From Lachnospiraceae bacterium MD308 (GTDB taxonomy: Bacteria > Bacillota > Clostridia > Lachnospirales > Lachnospiraceae), in contig KE159795.1 of the NCBI GenBank assembly GCA_000403475.2, positions 2,318,350-2,382,349 of the forward strand: a stretch of DNA of 64,000 nt. The letters run 5' to 3'. The notes beneath the pieces were generated by a model. That model was given only the letters and a program-made list of their open reading frames with translations, ran no database searches and was not told the DNA's origin. Positions 25,010 to 33,944 of this stretch are shown piece by piece. A program made the translations under genes and the position numbers. Position 1 is the stretch's first letter; each line of letters opens with the position of its first letter.

Positions 25010-27757
25010 ATGATACGTTCTACTTTTGCAGGTTTTAACATGGCGGCACTTTCAATGGGGGCCAGCCAGAGGGCTTTGGATGTAACAGGACAGAACTTGT
25101 CCAATATTCATACACAGGGGTATACAAGGCAGCGATTGGATCAGGTGAGTCTTAATCCGGTGGGACCGGGTGTGTCAAGTTCACAGTATGATGCTAAAGT
25201 TGGCCAGGGTGTTATGATGACCGGTGTCAGCCAGGTCAGAGACCCGTTCCTTGATGTTCAGTATCGTACACAACTTCCCAAGGTAGGGACTGCAGATGCG
25301 ATGGATTCAATCCTTGCGGAGATTGGACAGATATTTGACGAGACTGATAAGGATGCGATTGCGGTTCAGTTTAATAATATTGTAACCGCTCTTAAGAATC
25401 TTGCAGATCCGGAGAATTCCGGAACAAACAGTGCGGATACAGTTGTCCGCTCTGCTTTTGAGGTACTTTTGAATACGATTCACCAGAACGGCAATAAGGT
25501 TCAGGAAGTGTATGATGAATTAAAGCAGAAACTGGATGAACATATTGTTCCGGATATTAATAGCTACCTGCAGGAGATCGTAGAGCTTAACAAGTCGATC
25601 AAGAATACACAGATACTTGGTAATCCTGCATTGGAGCTTCAGGACGACCGAAACGAATTGATTGATGCGCTTGCTACATATTTCCCGATTGAGACGCAGT
25701 ATGAAAAGAAGTACATGGGCGGCGGAATTACAGTGGAAGTGCTGAATATCAACCTCAGGCTGTCAGACGGTACGAAGATTAATCTGGTTGCGGATGACCA
25801 GAGGGGCGAGGTAGGCATAGCGAAGACGGACGACGGGAAGATTGTTGAGCCGGTTGAGCTGTATATTACTGAGAGCGGAGAGAACCCTAAGACTTACGGC
25901 GGCGGAGATACGGTAATGCTTGACGCTCTGCCGAATGAGATAAACGGTTATATATCCGACATTGTAAAATTAAATGAAAGCATCAAGAATAATAAACAGT
26001 TAATCACGGATTTAGAGGCCCAGATTCAACAGGCAGCCAACGACAGCGCGGCTGCAAGTGCAACTGCGATCAACGGAATTGTGAGCAATATTTCGGATCT
26101 TAACGAGCAGATTAAAAATGCCAGGGCAGCTCAGAATCCGGACACGAAATTGATTGCGCAGCTTGAAAAAGACCGTACAAAAGCAGTGCAGAGTCTCAAG
26201 TCATATTTCCCGAAGGACGCAATACAGAGTGAAGTTACTGATAATGTGACAGGGGAAATAACGGTAAAAGTGAATACTACGGCGAGCGGGGCCTATACAT
26301 TGGTTGCGCCTAACGCGCAGATTGGTAATGTCGGCGTGAAAAAGGATGCCAATGGCAACGTGATTGAGCCGGCCACCCTGCAGGTAGTGGAGCCGGGAGG
26401 TACGGTTAGCGGCGAGGTAGAGGCCGGAACAGCAGTGACGAGGGCGATGGCAGAAGCAACGGAGCAGTTAGAAGAGAACCTTGCCAATGTCAAGAAAACT
26501 ACGGAAAAGCTTGAGCAGCGCCGTGATGAAAAGCTTCAGGGATTAGAAGGATATTTCCCGGCAGGTACGATTACTGCCACTACGAATCCGGATGGGGTGA
26601 TGTCAATTACCGCAGGCGGTCAGGATTTGATTCTTGCAGACAACACTTCCAACACAGTCGGAGTTACCCAGCAGCCGGACGGAAAAGTGACATTAGATAT
26701 TGCAGGAGCCGCAACAACTATAGAGATTCCCGGCTCAGTTGTCAACCGGTCAAAGAACTCTCTCAACGATAAGCTCAGCGAGGGCGTGCTTAAGGGCGAT
26801 CTGGATATGCTTAACAAGGCGGAGGTATTCGATAAGGATATTGCTAACGGCATAGAGGCTACGGATACTAAGGGAATCAAGTATTATCAGGGAATGTTGG
26901 ATTCGTTCGTAAATCAGTTGGTTACTACTATGAACCAGTACAACGAGACGGTACAGGAGGTGCCGGTGGTTGATGCAAACGGCAATCCGGTGATGGAAGA
27001 AAAGGAAGTGCCGGTGATGGTTCAGAAGCTGGATGAGAATGGGAATCCGGTGACTGACTATAAGGGCGAGCCGGTTATGACTGAGAAGCTGGATGCCAAC
27101 GGTGATGTGGTGACGGAGACTGTCAAAGAGCAGAAGACTGTGAAAGTGACGACACAGAATCCGTTGTTTGAGACGACGGGCGGCGACATGGTACCTTTGC
27201 TGGACGCAGACGGCAACCCGGTAAAAAGGCCGAAGCTGGATGCCAATGGCAATGCTGTACTGGATGCAAGCGGCAATATCGAAGAAGAAGAAGTAATGGT
27301 TCCCGGTAATTTCACCGCACAGAACGTTAAGATATCTGATGCGTGGATGGGCAATGAGACCAAGATCAATATAAAGAGAGAACCTTCCGAAGATGGAAAC
27401 TCTTCTGATAACTGGAACGTGAATAAGATGATGGATGCGTTGTCCAGTACGACTTTTGAATTTGTCGATCCGCAGAGCGGAAAAGTCTTTAGCGGAACGC
27501 TTTATGACTGTTATACGAATATTCAGAGAGTACAGTCAATCGAGAGAAAGGCAACATCAACGATTCTTAAAACGCATACACAGGTATTAGACCAGATTGC
27601 GGATTCTAAGGATTCTGTCTCTGGTGTCTGGATGGATGAAGAGGTTATGGGTCTGATGAAATATTCTCAGTCGTATAATGCAGCATCACGTCTTATGACA
27701 GTAATGGATGAAGTTATTGAGAGACTTATTACACAAACCGGCGTCTGCGGCAGGTAA
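25010..27757 (+). CDS. flgK: Hook-associated protein FlgK (long form with internal repeats)
   Basis: This 915-residue HAP1 has the N-terminal signature (SQRALDVTGQNLSNIHTQGY, then TRQRLDQ) and the C-terminal coiled core ending in SYNAASRLMTVMDEVIERLI. Typical FlgK proteins have 450-650 residues. The extra length comes from a domain present three times (about residues 213-290, 386-463 and 503-573), each with a helix ending in L-x-x-YFP followed by β strands and a VGV/VGI-K/T-x-DGK segment. A further stretch at about 645-770 is rich in DANGNPV-type repeats. FlgK links hook and filament. Confidence 0.93.
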   Translation: MIRSTFAGFNMAALSMGASQRALDVTGQNLSNIHTQGYTRQRLDQVSLNPVGPGVSSSQYDAKVGQGVMMTGVSQVRDPFLDVQYRTQLPKVGTADAMDSILAEIGQIFDETDKDAIAVQFNNIVTALKNLADPENSGTNSADTVVRSAFEVLLNTIHQNGNKVQEVYDELKQKLDEHIVPDINSYLQEIVELNKSIKNTQILGNPALELQDDRNELIDALATYFPIETQYEKKYMGGGITVEVLNINLRLSDGTKINLVADDQRGEVGIAKTDDGKIVEPVELYITESGENPKTYGGGDTVMLDALPNEINGYISDIVKLNESIKNNKQLITDLEAQIQQAANDSAAASATAINGIVSNISDLNEQIKNARAAQNPDTKLIAQLEKDRTKAVQSLKSYFPKDAIQSEVTDNVTGEITVKVNTTASGAYTLVAPNAQIGNVGVKKDANGNVIEPATLQVVEPGGTVSGEVEAGTAVTRAMAEATEQLEENLANVKKTTEKLEQRRDEKLQGLEGYFPAGTITATTNPDGVMSITAGGQDLILADNTSNTVGVTQQPDGKVTLDIAGAATTIEIPGSVVNRSKNSLNDKLSEGVLKGDLDMLNKAEVFDKDIANGIEATDTKGIKYYQGMLDSFVNQLVTTMNQYNETVQEVPVVDANGNPVMEEKEVPVMVQKLDENGNPVTDYKGEPVMTEKLDANGDVVTETVKEQKTVKVTTQNPLFETTGGDMVPLLDADGNPVKRPKLDANGNAVLDASGNIEEEEVMVPGNFTAQNVKISDAWMGNETKINIKREPSEDGNSSDNWNVNKMMDALSSTTFEFVDPQSGKVFSGTLYDCYTNIQRVQSIERKATSTILKTHTQVLDQIADSKDSVSGVWMDEEVMGLMKYSQSYNAASRLMTVMDEVIERLITQTGVCGR

Positions 27758-27774
27758 ATAAGGAGGTAATATAT

Positions 27775-28803
27775 ATGGGAATGCGGATTACAACTAATAT
27801 GTTGAGAAGAAACTATACAAATAACTTGATGGAGAATATCGGCGGGCTGGAGAAAGCCCGCCAGCAGGTAGAGACCGGGAGAAGGTTCCAGTGGTCTTAT
27901 GAAGATCCGACATCGGCGGCTAAGGGAATGATTCTTGAGCGCAGGAATGCGAGAAATGCAGATTATATTGACACTGCGAAGAACGCTCAGAAGTGGATTG
28001 ATTCTCAGTCAGATATCTTGAATCAGATGAGTGGTTACGCGAATCAGATTGATGAGAGCGAGTTTATGGCTGCATTGAACGACCCGACCGGCACAGAAGG
28101 AAGAAGCGCCTATGCCCAGAACCTCCGGGAGCTGCAGCAGAGTTTAGTACATTCTTTGAATACACAGTACGGCGATACTTTTATTATGGCCGGTACTGAC
28201 GGAAGAAATGTTCCGTTTGAATTGAAAGACGGGAAGCTCTATTACCAGGGAAAGGATGTCAATGATGCAGAGGCGATGTCCGAATTGGCAAAACAGACAT
28301 TGTATGTAGATATCGGGTTCGGAATGACATTTTATCCGGAAGGTCATGAAAATGCAGGCGACATTGTTCCTTCCAGCGCTTTTGATATGGCGTTTCCGGG
28401 AATCCTGGCAGTAGGATATGGAACCAGTCCGGTAGGAGTTAACGGCAAGGGCGGTGATATGCCGAATAACATTATTGCTCTTGCAGGCGAGATGGCAGAC
28501 GCTCTTGAAAAGGAGCCGTTTGACCGCGATTTGTGTAATGCTATGTGGGACCGGTTCAAAGAAGGTCGTGATGAACTGCAGAACCAGTTCGCAAGAGTGG
28601 GAACAAAGGCACAGCTTCTTGAGAATACGCTGGGAAGGTTAGAGACAGAAAAACAGAATATAACAGAGCAGTATCAGGACGCGGTAGGTATTGAACCGGC
28701 GCTGGCGATTACGAATGAAGCATATGCAAAGTATTCTTATGATGCAGCGTTAAAGATTGGAATGAGCCTTTTAGGAAATTCGTTGCTCGACTTTATGAAT
28801 TAA
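27775..28803 (+). CDS. flgL: Hook-associated protein FlgL
   Basis: This 342-residue HAP3 begins MRITTNMLRRNYTNNLMENI and GGLEKARQQVETGRRFQ, the flagellin-like N-terminal core, and ends with a C-terminal helix AYAKYSYDAALKIGMSLLGN. FlgL joins FlgK to the flagellin filament. It follows flgK by 17 bases with an aggaggt site. Confidence 0.95.
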   Translation: MGMRITTNMLRRNYTNNLMENIGGLEKARQQVETGRRFQWSYEDPTSAAKGMILERRNARNADYIDTAKNAQKWIDSQSDILNQMSGYANQIDESEFMAALNDPTGTEGRSAYAQNLRELQQSLVHSLNTQYGDTFIMAGTDGRNVPFELKDGKLYYQGKDVNDAEAMSELAKQTLYVDIGFGMTFYPEGHENAGDIVPSSAFDMAFPGILAVGYGTSPVGVNGKGGDMPNNIIALAGEMADALEKEPFDRDLCNAMWDRFKEGRDELQNQFARVGTKAQLLENTLGRLETEKQNITEQYQDAVGIEPALAITNEAYAKYSYDAALKIGMSLLGNSLLDFMN

Positions 28804-28840
28804 GTTATAAAAAGAGGAAAAAGAGAAAGGAGAGAGCGCT

Positions 28841-29458
28841 ATGGAACAGTTGCTGGAGATTAAGACAATACCGATTAAGTATGAGCTTAAGGTACAAAAC
28901 GCATCATTGGAATATCAGAACAGCACTGCCGAGGTAGAGATCAGCAGAGATAAGGGCGGAATGAAAATTAAGAGCCGTCCGATAAAGCTGCATCTTGACA
29001 CATATGAAGCCAGGAATTCTGTTGTTCCTACGACAAAAACAAGTATTGCCCAGAGTGCACAGAAGGGGAAGAGCGCTGCGTACAGTGCGACGGCGAGTTA
29101 TGTAAGGGAGGGACAGCTCTTGTTGGATGCTAAAGTAGGCCAGGGAAGTGAAGTGTTGAATCAGATTTTTGCTGAACGTACAGCAGAGCCAACCGGAGAT
29201 TTTGTTTTGGATTTTATTCCGAAGACAGGGCCTAATATCCAGTGGGAGGCGCCGGAGTTTCATATCGAATACCAGATGGATAAGCTGAATTTTGACACGA
29301 AGGTTGAAAAAGGTGATATTCAGTTTATTCCGGGTGATATTGAATTGTCTATTCTGCAGTATCCGGGTATTGAGATTAAGTATGTCGGCGGACCGATCTA
29401 TGTACCGCCGAGTGCAGCGGAGATTTTTGAGGGACATCAGATAGATGTCGAAGCTTAG
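28841..29458 (+). CDS. DUF6470 (YviE-like) flagellar-associated protein
   Basis: This 205-residue protein between flgL and fliW matches the position and pattern of the DUF6470/YviE family: LLEIKTIPIKYELKVQNASL at the start, TYEARNSV, and the C-terminal PGIEIKYVGGPIYVPPSA. Its function is unknown; its conserved place next to flgL-fliW-csrA suggests a late flagellar role. No signal peptide or membrane segment is seen. Confidence 0.8.
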   Translation: MEQLLEIKTIPIKYELKVQNASLEYQNSTAEVEISRDKGGMKIKSRPIKLHLDTYEARNSVVPTTKTSIAQSAQKGKSAAYSATASYVREGQLLLDAKVGQGSEVLNQIFAERTAEPTGDFVLDFIPKTGPNIQWEAPEFHIEYQMDKLNFDTKVEKGDIQFIPGDIELSILQYPGIEIKYVGGPIYVPPSAAEIFEGHQIDVEA

Positions 29459-29468
29459 GAGCGCAGAT

Positions 29469-29909
29469 ATGGAGAAAGAGAATACAAAACAGGACAGTAT
29501 CAGCGAAGAGAGCCAGTATATTGAGTTTGAGGAAGGGATTTTTGGCTTCGAGGAAGAGAAAAAATTCCTTCCGGTTATGCTTTCGGATGGCAGCGACGCA
29601 GTTTTATATCTGCAAAGCGTTGGAAACGAAGAGCTTTCATTCGTCGTTATGAACCCATTTATGCTCAAGGAGGATTATAACCCTGTACTTAGTGAAGAGG
29701 ATTATAAAAAGCTTGGGACAAATGAGGAGAAGGATTTGTCTTTTTATGTTTTCTGTGTACTTGCCAATGCTGCCGAGGAAAGCACAGTGAACTTAAAATG
29801 CCCGATTGTGGTGAATCATGTCACAAGGAAGGCGCGGCAGGTTATCCTGGCTTCCGAAGAATACGGATTCCGTCATTTGCTGAAGGAATTCGGGAAAGAG
29901 GAGGCATGA
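29469..29909 (+). CDS. fliW: Flagellar assembly factor FliW (CsrA antagonist)
   Basis: This 146-residue protein has the FliW pattern: IEFEEGIFGFEEEKKFLPV, LSFVVMNPFMLKEDYNP, FCVLANAAEESTVNLKCPIV and AREVILASEEYGFRH-like C-terminus. FliW binds flagellin or CsrA in a partner switch, so CsrA represses flagellin translation only when flagellin is retained in the cell. ATG at 29469 after taggag; a longer frame adds eight residues. csrA follows after 4 bases. Confidence 0.96.
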   Translation: MEKENTKQDSISEESQYIEFEEGIFGFEEEKKFLPVMLSDGSDAVLYLQSVGNEELSFVVMNPFMLKEDYNPVLSEEDYKKLGTNEEKDLSFYVFCVLANAAEESTVNLKCPIVVNHVTRKARQVILASEEYGFRHLLKEFGKEEA

Positions 29910-29913
29910 AATT

Positions 29914-30147
29914 ATGCTGATTCTAAGAAGGAAGACCGGTGAATCGCTGATATTAAACGAGAATATTAAAATAACAGTTTTAGAGAGCGGAACTGACGGG
30001 GTGCGGCTGGCCATTGATGCGCCTAAGCAGGTTCAGATTCTGAGGGAAGAACTTGTCGAAGCCACAAAAGCAAATCAGGAAGCAGTTGCAGCCGTCGACA
30101 AGGAGAAGCTTGAGAAACTTAAAGGAATGTTAAAGGCCCGGCAATAA
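29914..30147 (+). CDS. csrA: Translational regulator CsrA
   Basis: This 77-residue protein begins MLILRRKTGESLILNENIKI and has the GVRLAIDAPKQVQILREEL core, the RNA-binding strands of CsrA. It has an extended, charged C-terminal tail. It is expected to repress flagellin mRNA and is regulated by FliW. Its last 29 bases overlap the convergent metallophosphoesterase gene, and no clear terminator lies between them. Confidence 0.96.
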   Translation: MLILRRKTGESLILNENIKITVLESGTDGVRLAIDAPKQVQILREELVEATKANQEAVAAVDKEKLEKLKGMLKARQ

Positions 30148-30994
30148 TTTCGCGTCCTATATACAGATTCAAATTAGAGCGGGACTGCACGTTCCATTTT
30201 ACTAAAGTAATCTTATCATTGCAGATTTCGATGGCAGTGATACAGTGAGGGTGTACACAGCTCCCACAGTTAAAATAACAGGAAGTATTGTCTTCAGGGA
30301 AACTGGGGCGATGTGTATGACCCGCGATTATCATTTGAGAATGTTTTGACGACCATGCAGAAAGGCGCTGTTCAACGGCGCTTTTTTTCGTGTTGTTTTT
30401 GGCGGCGCTGGTCGGGTCGTTGAGGGCAAACAGCTCCAAAGGACGCCAGATATAGCGTACAAGGAATCTGCTCAATTTCCATAGTGTATCATTTAACAAA
30501 TCCCCTTGATGTCCGTGTACCAGAAATATACTGTGTTCGTTGATTCTGTTTTTGAGGATAAGGCTTTCATGAACACAAAGTCCGGGCATAAGTGGGAGAG
30601 AACAGCATTGACTCTCACAGTAATACTCGTTACAGCACTGCAGGAATCTTTGTTTCTTTTTTATATTGTCGTGATTGCCGCAGAGCATATACAGACGGTT
30701 CTCTTTGTAATAGCGGGATAAAAGCTCAAAAATATCCGAATGTGCTGTGATGATCTCTTTCATGCACCGGTTTTCCCAAAGCTCGTCGCCGTCCCCGAGC
30801 TCGATGTAAGTAAAGTCATTTTGATAATAAAAATTGAGTGCGGCAGAATAGATGCTTTCATTTTTCAGGAAGTTATCCCCCCAGTTGCCGACGCCTCTGT
30901 GACAATCGCTCATAATTACAAAACGGGAGAGATAATCACAGGGGACGACAGGGGAGGTTTGGAATAATTTATTGAGCCGGCTTTCTGTGGACAT
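30119..30994 (-). CDS. Calcineurin-like metallophosphoesterase
   Basis: This 291-residue protein has the metallophosphoesterase motifs in order: MSDCHRG (D-x-H), ELGDGDELWEN (GD), LCGNHDN (GNHD), VHGHQGD and IAGHTHRPSF (GHTH). The pattern resembles UDP-2,3-diacylglucosamine hydrolase-like enzymes, but a clostridium has no lipid A, so the substrate is unknown. ATG at 30994 with ggaga upstream; it overlaps the end of the previous minus-strand gene by 26 bases, so they probably form an operon. Confidence 0.85.
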   Translation of the reverse strand: MSTESRLNKLFQTSPVVPCDYLSRFVIMSDCHRGVGNWGDNFLKNESIYSAALNFYYQNDFTYIELGDGDELWENRCMKEIITAHSDIFELLSRYYKENRLYMLCGNHDNIKKKQRFLQCCNEYYCESQCCSLPLMPGLCVHESLILKNRINEHSIFLVHGHQGDLLNDTLWKLSRFLVRYIWRPLELFALNDPTSAAKNNTKKSAVEQRLSAWSSKHSQMIIAGHTHRPSFPEDNTSCYFNCGSCVHPHCITAIEICNDKITLVKWNVQSRSNLNLYIGREIIAGPLTFL

Positions 30995-31919
30995 GGGATG
31001 TCTCCTTTGCGGTACGATATCTTTTATAGCGTTTTCCGGTATTGGTAAAACGCAAAGCTAACTTAAGGAGTACAGGGCTTAAAAGAGCCAAAAACTCCAG
31101 CTTGTCGATGGTCTTAGTGTAATGTCTGGTGATGCGGTGGTACAGGTAACAGCTAAAGCGATTCAAACGCAAACGCAGGCGCGCAGACCAGGAACGTTGC
31201 GTGACAGGCTGCACTGTCTTTGGTGTTGTAAACGGCACAGTGACAGTAAGAAGGCATCTGCTGATGTCTGAGGGGGCATATCCGGCCCGTTTAAGGCCTT
31301 CGATATAAGCGTTGCACATCTCATAGTCGGGAAAGGATATGCTGATTTTTGCAGTCAGCGTATGGGGAGGATAGAACCGGCCGAGGAAAAAGGCGGTCAG
31401 CCACCAATGCTGTCTGTCGCGCACTGCCACCAGCGTCTTTTCATGAAAAAGACTGATTCTTACAGGCATCAGTTCTGAATCGTCAATGCTTTTATAATGA
31501 TTTTTTTGCGGCTCCTCAGACTGGGCTTCGTCATCGTCAATTGCATAGATGCCAACTTCCGCTCCGGCGGACATTCCGTACTGTCCTTTCCAGAATTCAA
31601 TGAGCCAGTGCCTTTCTCCGTAATCAAAGTAAACAGGTTCACAGTCAAATATCATGCCGAGAGCGGCTGCGGAATTATCATACAGGCTGTGGTAGCCGTA
31701 CTTGCGCTGCCAGCAGTGCATGGTCGAGTAAAAATAATCTGCCGCGGGCTCGTATTGAAAACCGTAAGGGTCAAGCAAGCTGTTGAGCCGTTCTAATTTT
31801 TCCCAATCAGATGTCTCCTGCACCTTTAGATGTACATGTCTTAGATGTACGTGTACAGCAAATAAAATGAAAAGTAAAATAATGAAAAATAACAGAATAG
31901 ATGTATAATATACAGGCAT
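30969..31919 (-). CDS. Membrane-anchored protein of unknown function
   Basis: This 316-residue protein has one N-terminal membrane helix (MPVYYTSILLFFIILLFILF) followed by a soluble domain rich in Tyr and Trp (HCWQRKYGYHSLYDNSAAAL, YFDYGERHWLIEFWKGQYGM) and a basic C-terminus. I choose the ATG at 31919, which has a strong cggagg site; the longest frame begins with TTG at 31970. I do not recognise a family with certainty. It resembles DUF4474-like extracytoplasmic proteins in its YGYHSLYDNxAA..F..EP..F.Y..R.W.IEFWKGQYG pattern, but this is a tentative memory. Confidence 0.7.
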   Translation of the reverse strand: MPVYYTSILLFFIILLFILFAVHVHLRHVHLKVQETSDWEKLERLNSLLDPYGFQYEPAADYFYSTMHCWQRKYGYHSLYDNSAAALGMIFDCEPVYFDYGERHWLIEFWKGQYGMSAGAEVGIYAIDDDEAQSEEPQKNHYKSIDDSELMPVRISLFHEKTLVAVRDRQHWWLTAFFLGRFYPPHTLTAKISISFPDYEMCNAYIEGLKRAGYAPSDISRCLLTVTVPFTTPKTVQPVTQRSWSARLRLRLNRFSCYLYHRITRHYTKTIDKLEFLALLSPVLLKLALRFTNTGKRYKRYRTAKETSHVHRKPAQ

Positions 31920-31992
31920 AAGAACCTCCGCAAATCTATAAAATAGAAAGTCATATTCCAGTCTATTCAATAGAAGCGGAGAATGTGCATTT

Positions 31993-32487
31993 TTATATGT
32001 ATTTAAGAATTACAGAATAAGCTTTTTTAAGCTCTTCATAGGAAACGCGACAGTTTGCAGGGCTTGTGGAGGGGAGCAACACAGAGCTTATACCTGTTGC
32101 CGGGAAACAATGCTTTTGGTACAGCTGGTATGCTTTCGTGCCGGTGGCAAAGACTGCTTTGATGTCTGCGTGCGTTAAAATCGTATTCAGATCGTTTGGC
32201 TTTGGATTGCGGATGCTGCTGTCATCAGCGCCGCAGATATCACAGCCTGCAAGGACATCCCAGATTGCTATATGATGGGAAAGCGCAAAAGATATTTTTT
32301 CTTCTTTGGTCTCCGGAAGAGGAGCGCCGCATACATCAGACATTACTTTCCAAAAGCGGTTTCTCGGATGGCCGTAGTAAAACCCGGTTTCTCTTGATTT
32401 GGGCGACGGCATAGTGCCGAGCATGAGAACCTTGGATGAAAGGTCAAATATAGGTGCAAAGCTGTGGGTAATATATGTAGATTCCAT
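31993..32487 (-). CDS. DNA-deoxyinosine glycosylase (Mug/UDG-like)
   Basis: This 164-residue protein has the single-domain uracil-DNA glycosylase fold signatures: KVLMLGTMPSPKSRETGFYY (motif A) followed by GHPRNRFWKVM, and the C-terminal LLPSTSPANC (motif B). This pattern matches the hypoxanthine/deoxyinosine-DNA glycosylase family (TIGR04274). It removes deaminated bases from DNA. I choose the ATG at 32487 preceded by ggag; a longer frame adds 13 residues. Confidence 0.85.
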   Translation of the reverse strand: MESTYITHSFAPIFDLSSKVLMLGTMPSPKSRETGFYYGHPRNRFWKVMSDVCGAPLPETKEEKISFALSHHIAIWDVLAGCDICGADDSSIRNPKPNDLNTILTHADIKAVFATGTKAYQLYQKHCFPATGISSVLLPSTSPANCRVSYEELKKAYSVILKYI

Positions 32488-32531
32488 TTTACTGTACTCC
32501 GTGTAGAATTTAACCGATAATATCATAAAAG

Positions 32532-32559
32532 GACCTGCGGAACATCCGCCGGTCTTTTT
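32532..32559 (+). terminator. Terminator-like hairpin with no + strand gene before it
   Basis: Stem gacc-t-gcgga / tccgc-c-ggtc with a short loop and a following cttttt. On the + strand nothing is encoded upstream within 2 kb, so it is either an attenuator for the regulator at 32792 or the end of a very short transcript. On the minus strand the T run is weaker. Confidence 0.4.
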
Positions 32560-32583
32560 ATAAATATCTAGAGTTTGGATTTA

Positions 32584-32628
32584 GAAATACAAATATTTCG
32601 GGGTTTGTTCATTTCTTATTTGTATTTC
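32584..32628. repeat. 12-bp inverted repeat, possible operator upstream of the PucR-like gene
   Basis: Perfect inverted repeat gaaatacaaata (32584-32595) and tatttgtatttc (32617-32628). The centres are 33 bp apart, about three helical turns, which fits two bound protein units on one face. It lies 164 bases before the regulator start. Confidence 0.5.
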
Positions 32629-32670
32629 ATAACTAATATAACATTAATTAAACTCTTTGGGTATGTTTCG

Positions 32671-32752
32671 GGATTCCAGAAAAAGAAAAAATAATTGTGC
32701 TCCGAGCACAAATTATGGTATATTTGTAATATCTGGAAGGATTTCTGGATTC
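32671..32752 (+). promoter_or_regulatory. Structured leader of the PucR-like regulator gene
   Basis: ggattccagaaa at 32671-32682 can pair with tttctggattc at 32742-32752 (one mismatch), enclosing a second hairpin attgtgct / agcacaaat (about 32692-32715). Together they could fold into a two-tier RNA structure just upstream of the coding start at 32792. No known riboswitch class is recognised. Confidence 0.35.
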
Positions 32753-32791
32753 TATAAGCTGCTGAAAATGGCAGCGCGGGAGGGAGAAGGT

Positions 32792-33931
32792 ATGGCGGTA
32801 GAGCTAAAAGATCTTTATGCATATGTTCAGTCAGAGTATGACTTAAAATTACTTACAACAAGTTGCTTTGGGAAAAAAATCGGATGGGTACATATGGTTG
32901 AAGAGAAGGAATTTGCGCCCCTTCTTCACGGGGACGAGCTGGTATTCAACTCGGGACTGAACTATACGTCAGAGGAGTGGGTGAAAGGATTCATCGACTC
33001 GCTGTTATCGGTGCATGCCGGAGGGCTGATCATCTCTTCGCACAAAGGGAGGACTGTCTCGAAAGACACGATAGAGTACTGTAATCAGAAGCATTTTCCG
33101 CTCTTTTCTTCTTCGTGGAATACACCGTATATTGACGTAATGCGTAAATTTTCAGAGATACTTTTGAAAAATGAACAGAGGGAGACGAACCTCATTACAG
33201 CGCTCAAGAATGCAATTTATTATCCGGAGGAGGAAGGCTTATATCTCAAGCATTTTGAGCATAACGGATTTTTCAGGGATATGTCGTATACGGTTATTAT
33301 TCTGAGCTGTTTTACTTACGACACTGAAAGAGGAAATGAAAGGCTTAAGCAGATTGAAAATACGCTGCGGTATGTGCTGCGCAAGTCGGTTATTTACGAA
33401 GAAAAGGGAAGGCTTATCATACTGGCAGCAGGATATCTTATTACCAGGCTTCAAAAGGAGTTCGGGAAAATCTGCCGGGAGGATTCGAATATCTATGCCG
33501 GAATCGGCACTACAGAAAGGCGAATCGCAGACATTCATAATTCTTATGAAAATGCATATACAGCTTACCGCCTCACTAAGACGACGATACCGAAAAATCT
33601 CTTATACTATAATGAACTTGGGATATATAAGCTCCTTGCAGATGTGAAGGAGCCGTCAATCTATCCGGCATTTGTGGAGGAGACACTGGGAGCGCTGATT
33701 GCCTATGACAAGAAAAAGAACACAGAGTATATGAGAATTCTTGAAACATTTTTTGAGAATGACTGCTGTATCCTGCAGACGTCAAAAGCGCTGTATTGCC
33801 ATAAAAATACGCTGAATTATAAAATGAATGCTATAAAGGAGATCCTGGACTATGATATTATGTGCAATGAGAACAGGGTGCGGATTATGATGTCTTTCTA
33901 TATTCTGAAACTGGGCGCGGATTACTTTTAA
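32792..33931 (+). CDS. PucR-family transcriptional regulator
   Basis: This 379-residue regulator has an N-terminal PucR-type ligand domain (about residues 5-125; LKDLYAYVQSEYDLKLLTTS), a GGDEF-like middle domain (about 150-280) and a C-terminal PucR helix-turn-helix (LQTSKALYCHKNTLNYKMNA). The ATG at 32792 has gagggagaagg upstream; longer in-frame starts exist. Divergent from the minus-strand genes and upstream of tRNA-Cys and a cysteine desulfidase gene. Its ligand is unknown. A terminator follows. Confidence 0.85.
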   Translation: MAVELKDLYAYVQSEYDLKLLTTSCFGKKIGWVHMVEEKEFAPLLHGDELVFNSGLNYTSEEWVKGFIDSLLSVHAGGLIISSHKGRTVSKDTIEYCNQKHFPLFSSSWNTPYIDVMRKFSEILLKNEQRETNLITALKNAIYYPEEEGLYLKHFEHNGFFRDMSYTVIILSCFTYDTERGNERLKQIENTLRYVLRKSVIYEEKGRLIILAAGYLITRLQKEFGKICREDSNIYAGIGTTERRIADIHNSYENAYTAYRLTKTTIPKNLLYYNELGIYKLLADVKEPSIYPAFVEETLGALIAYDKKKNTEYMRILETFFENDCCILQTSKALYCHKNTLNYKMNAIKEILDYDIMCNENRVRIMMSFYILKLGADYF

Positions 33932-33944
33932 GTAAAATAAAAAC

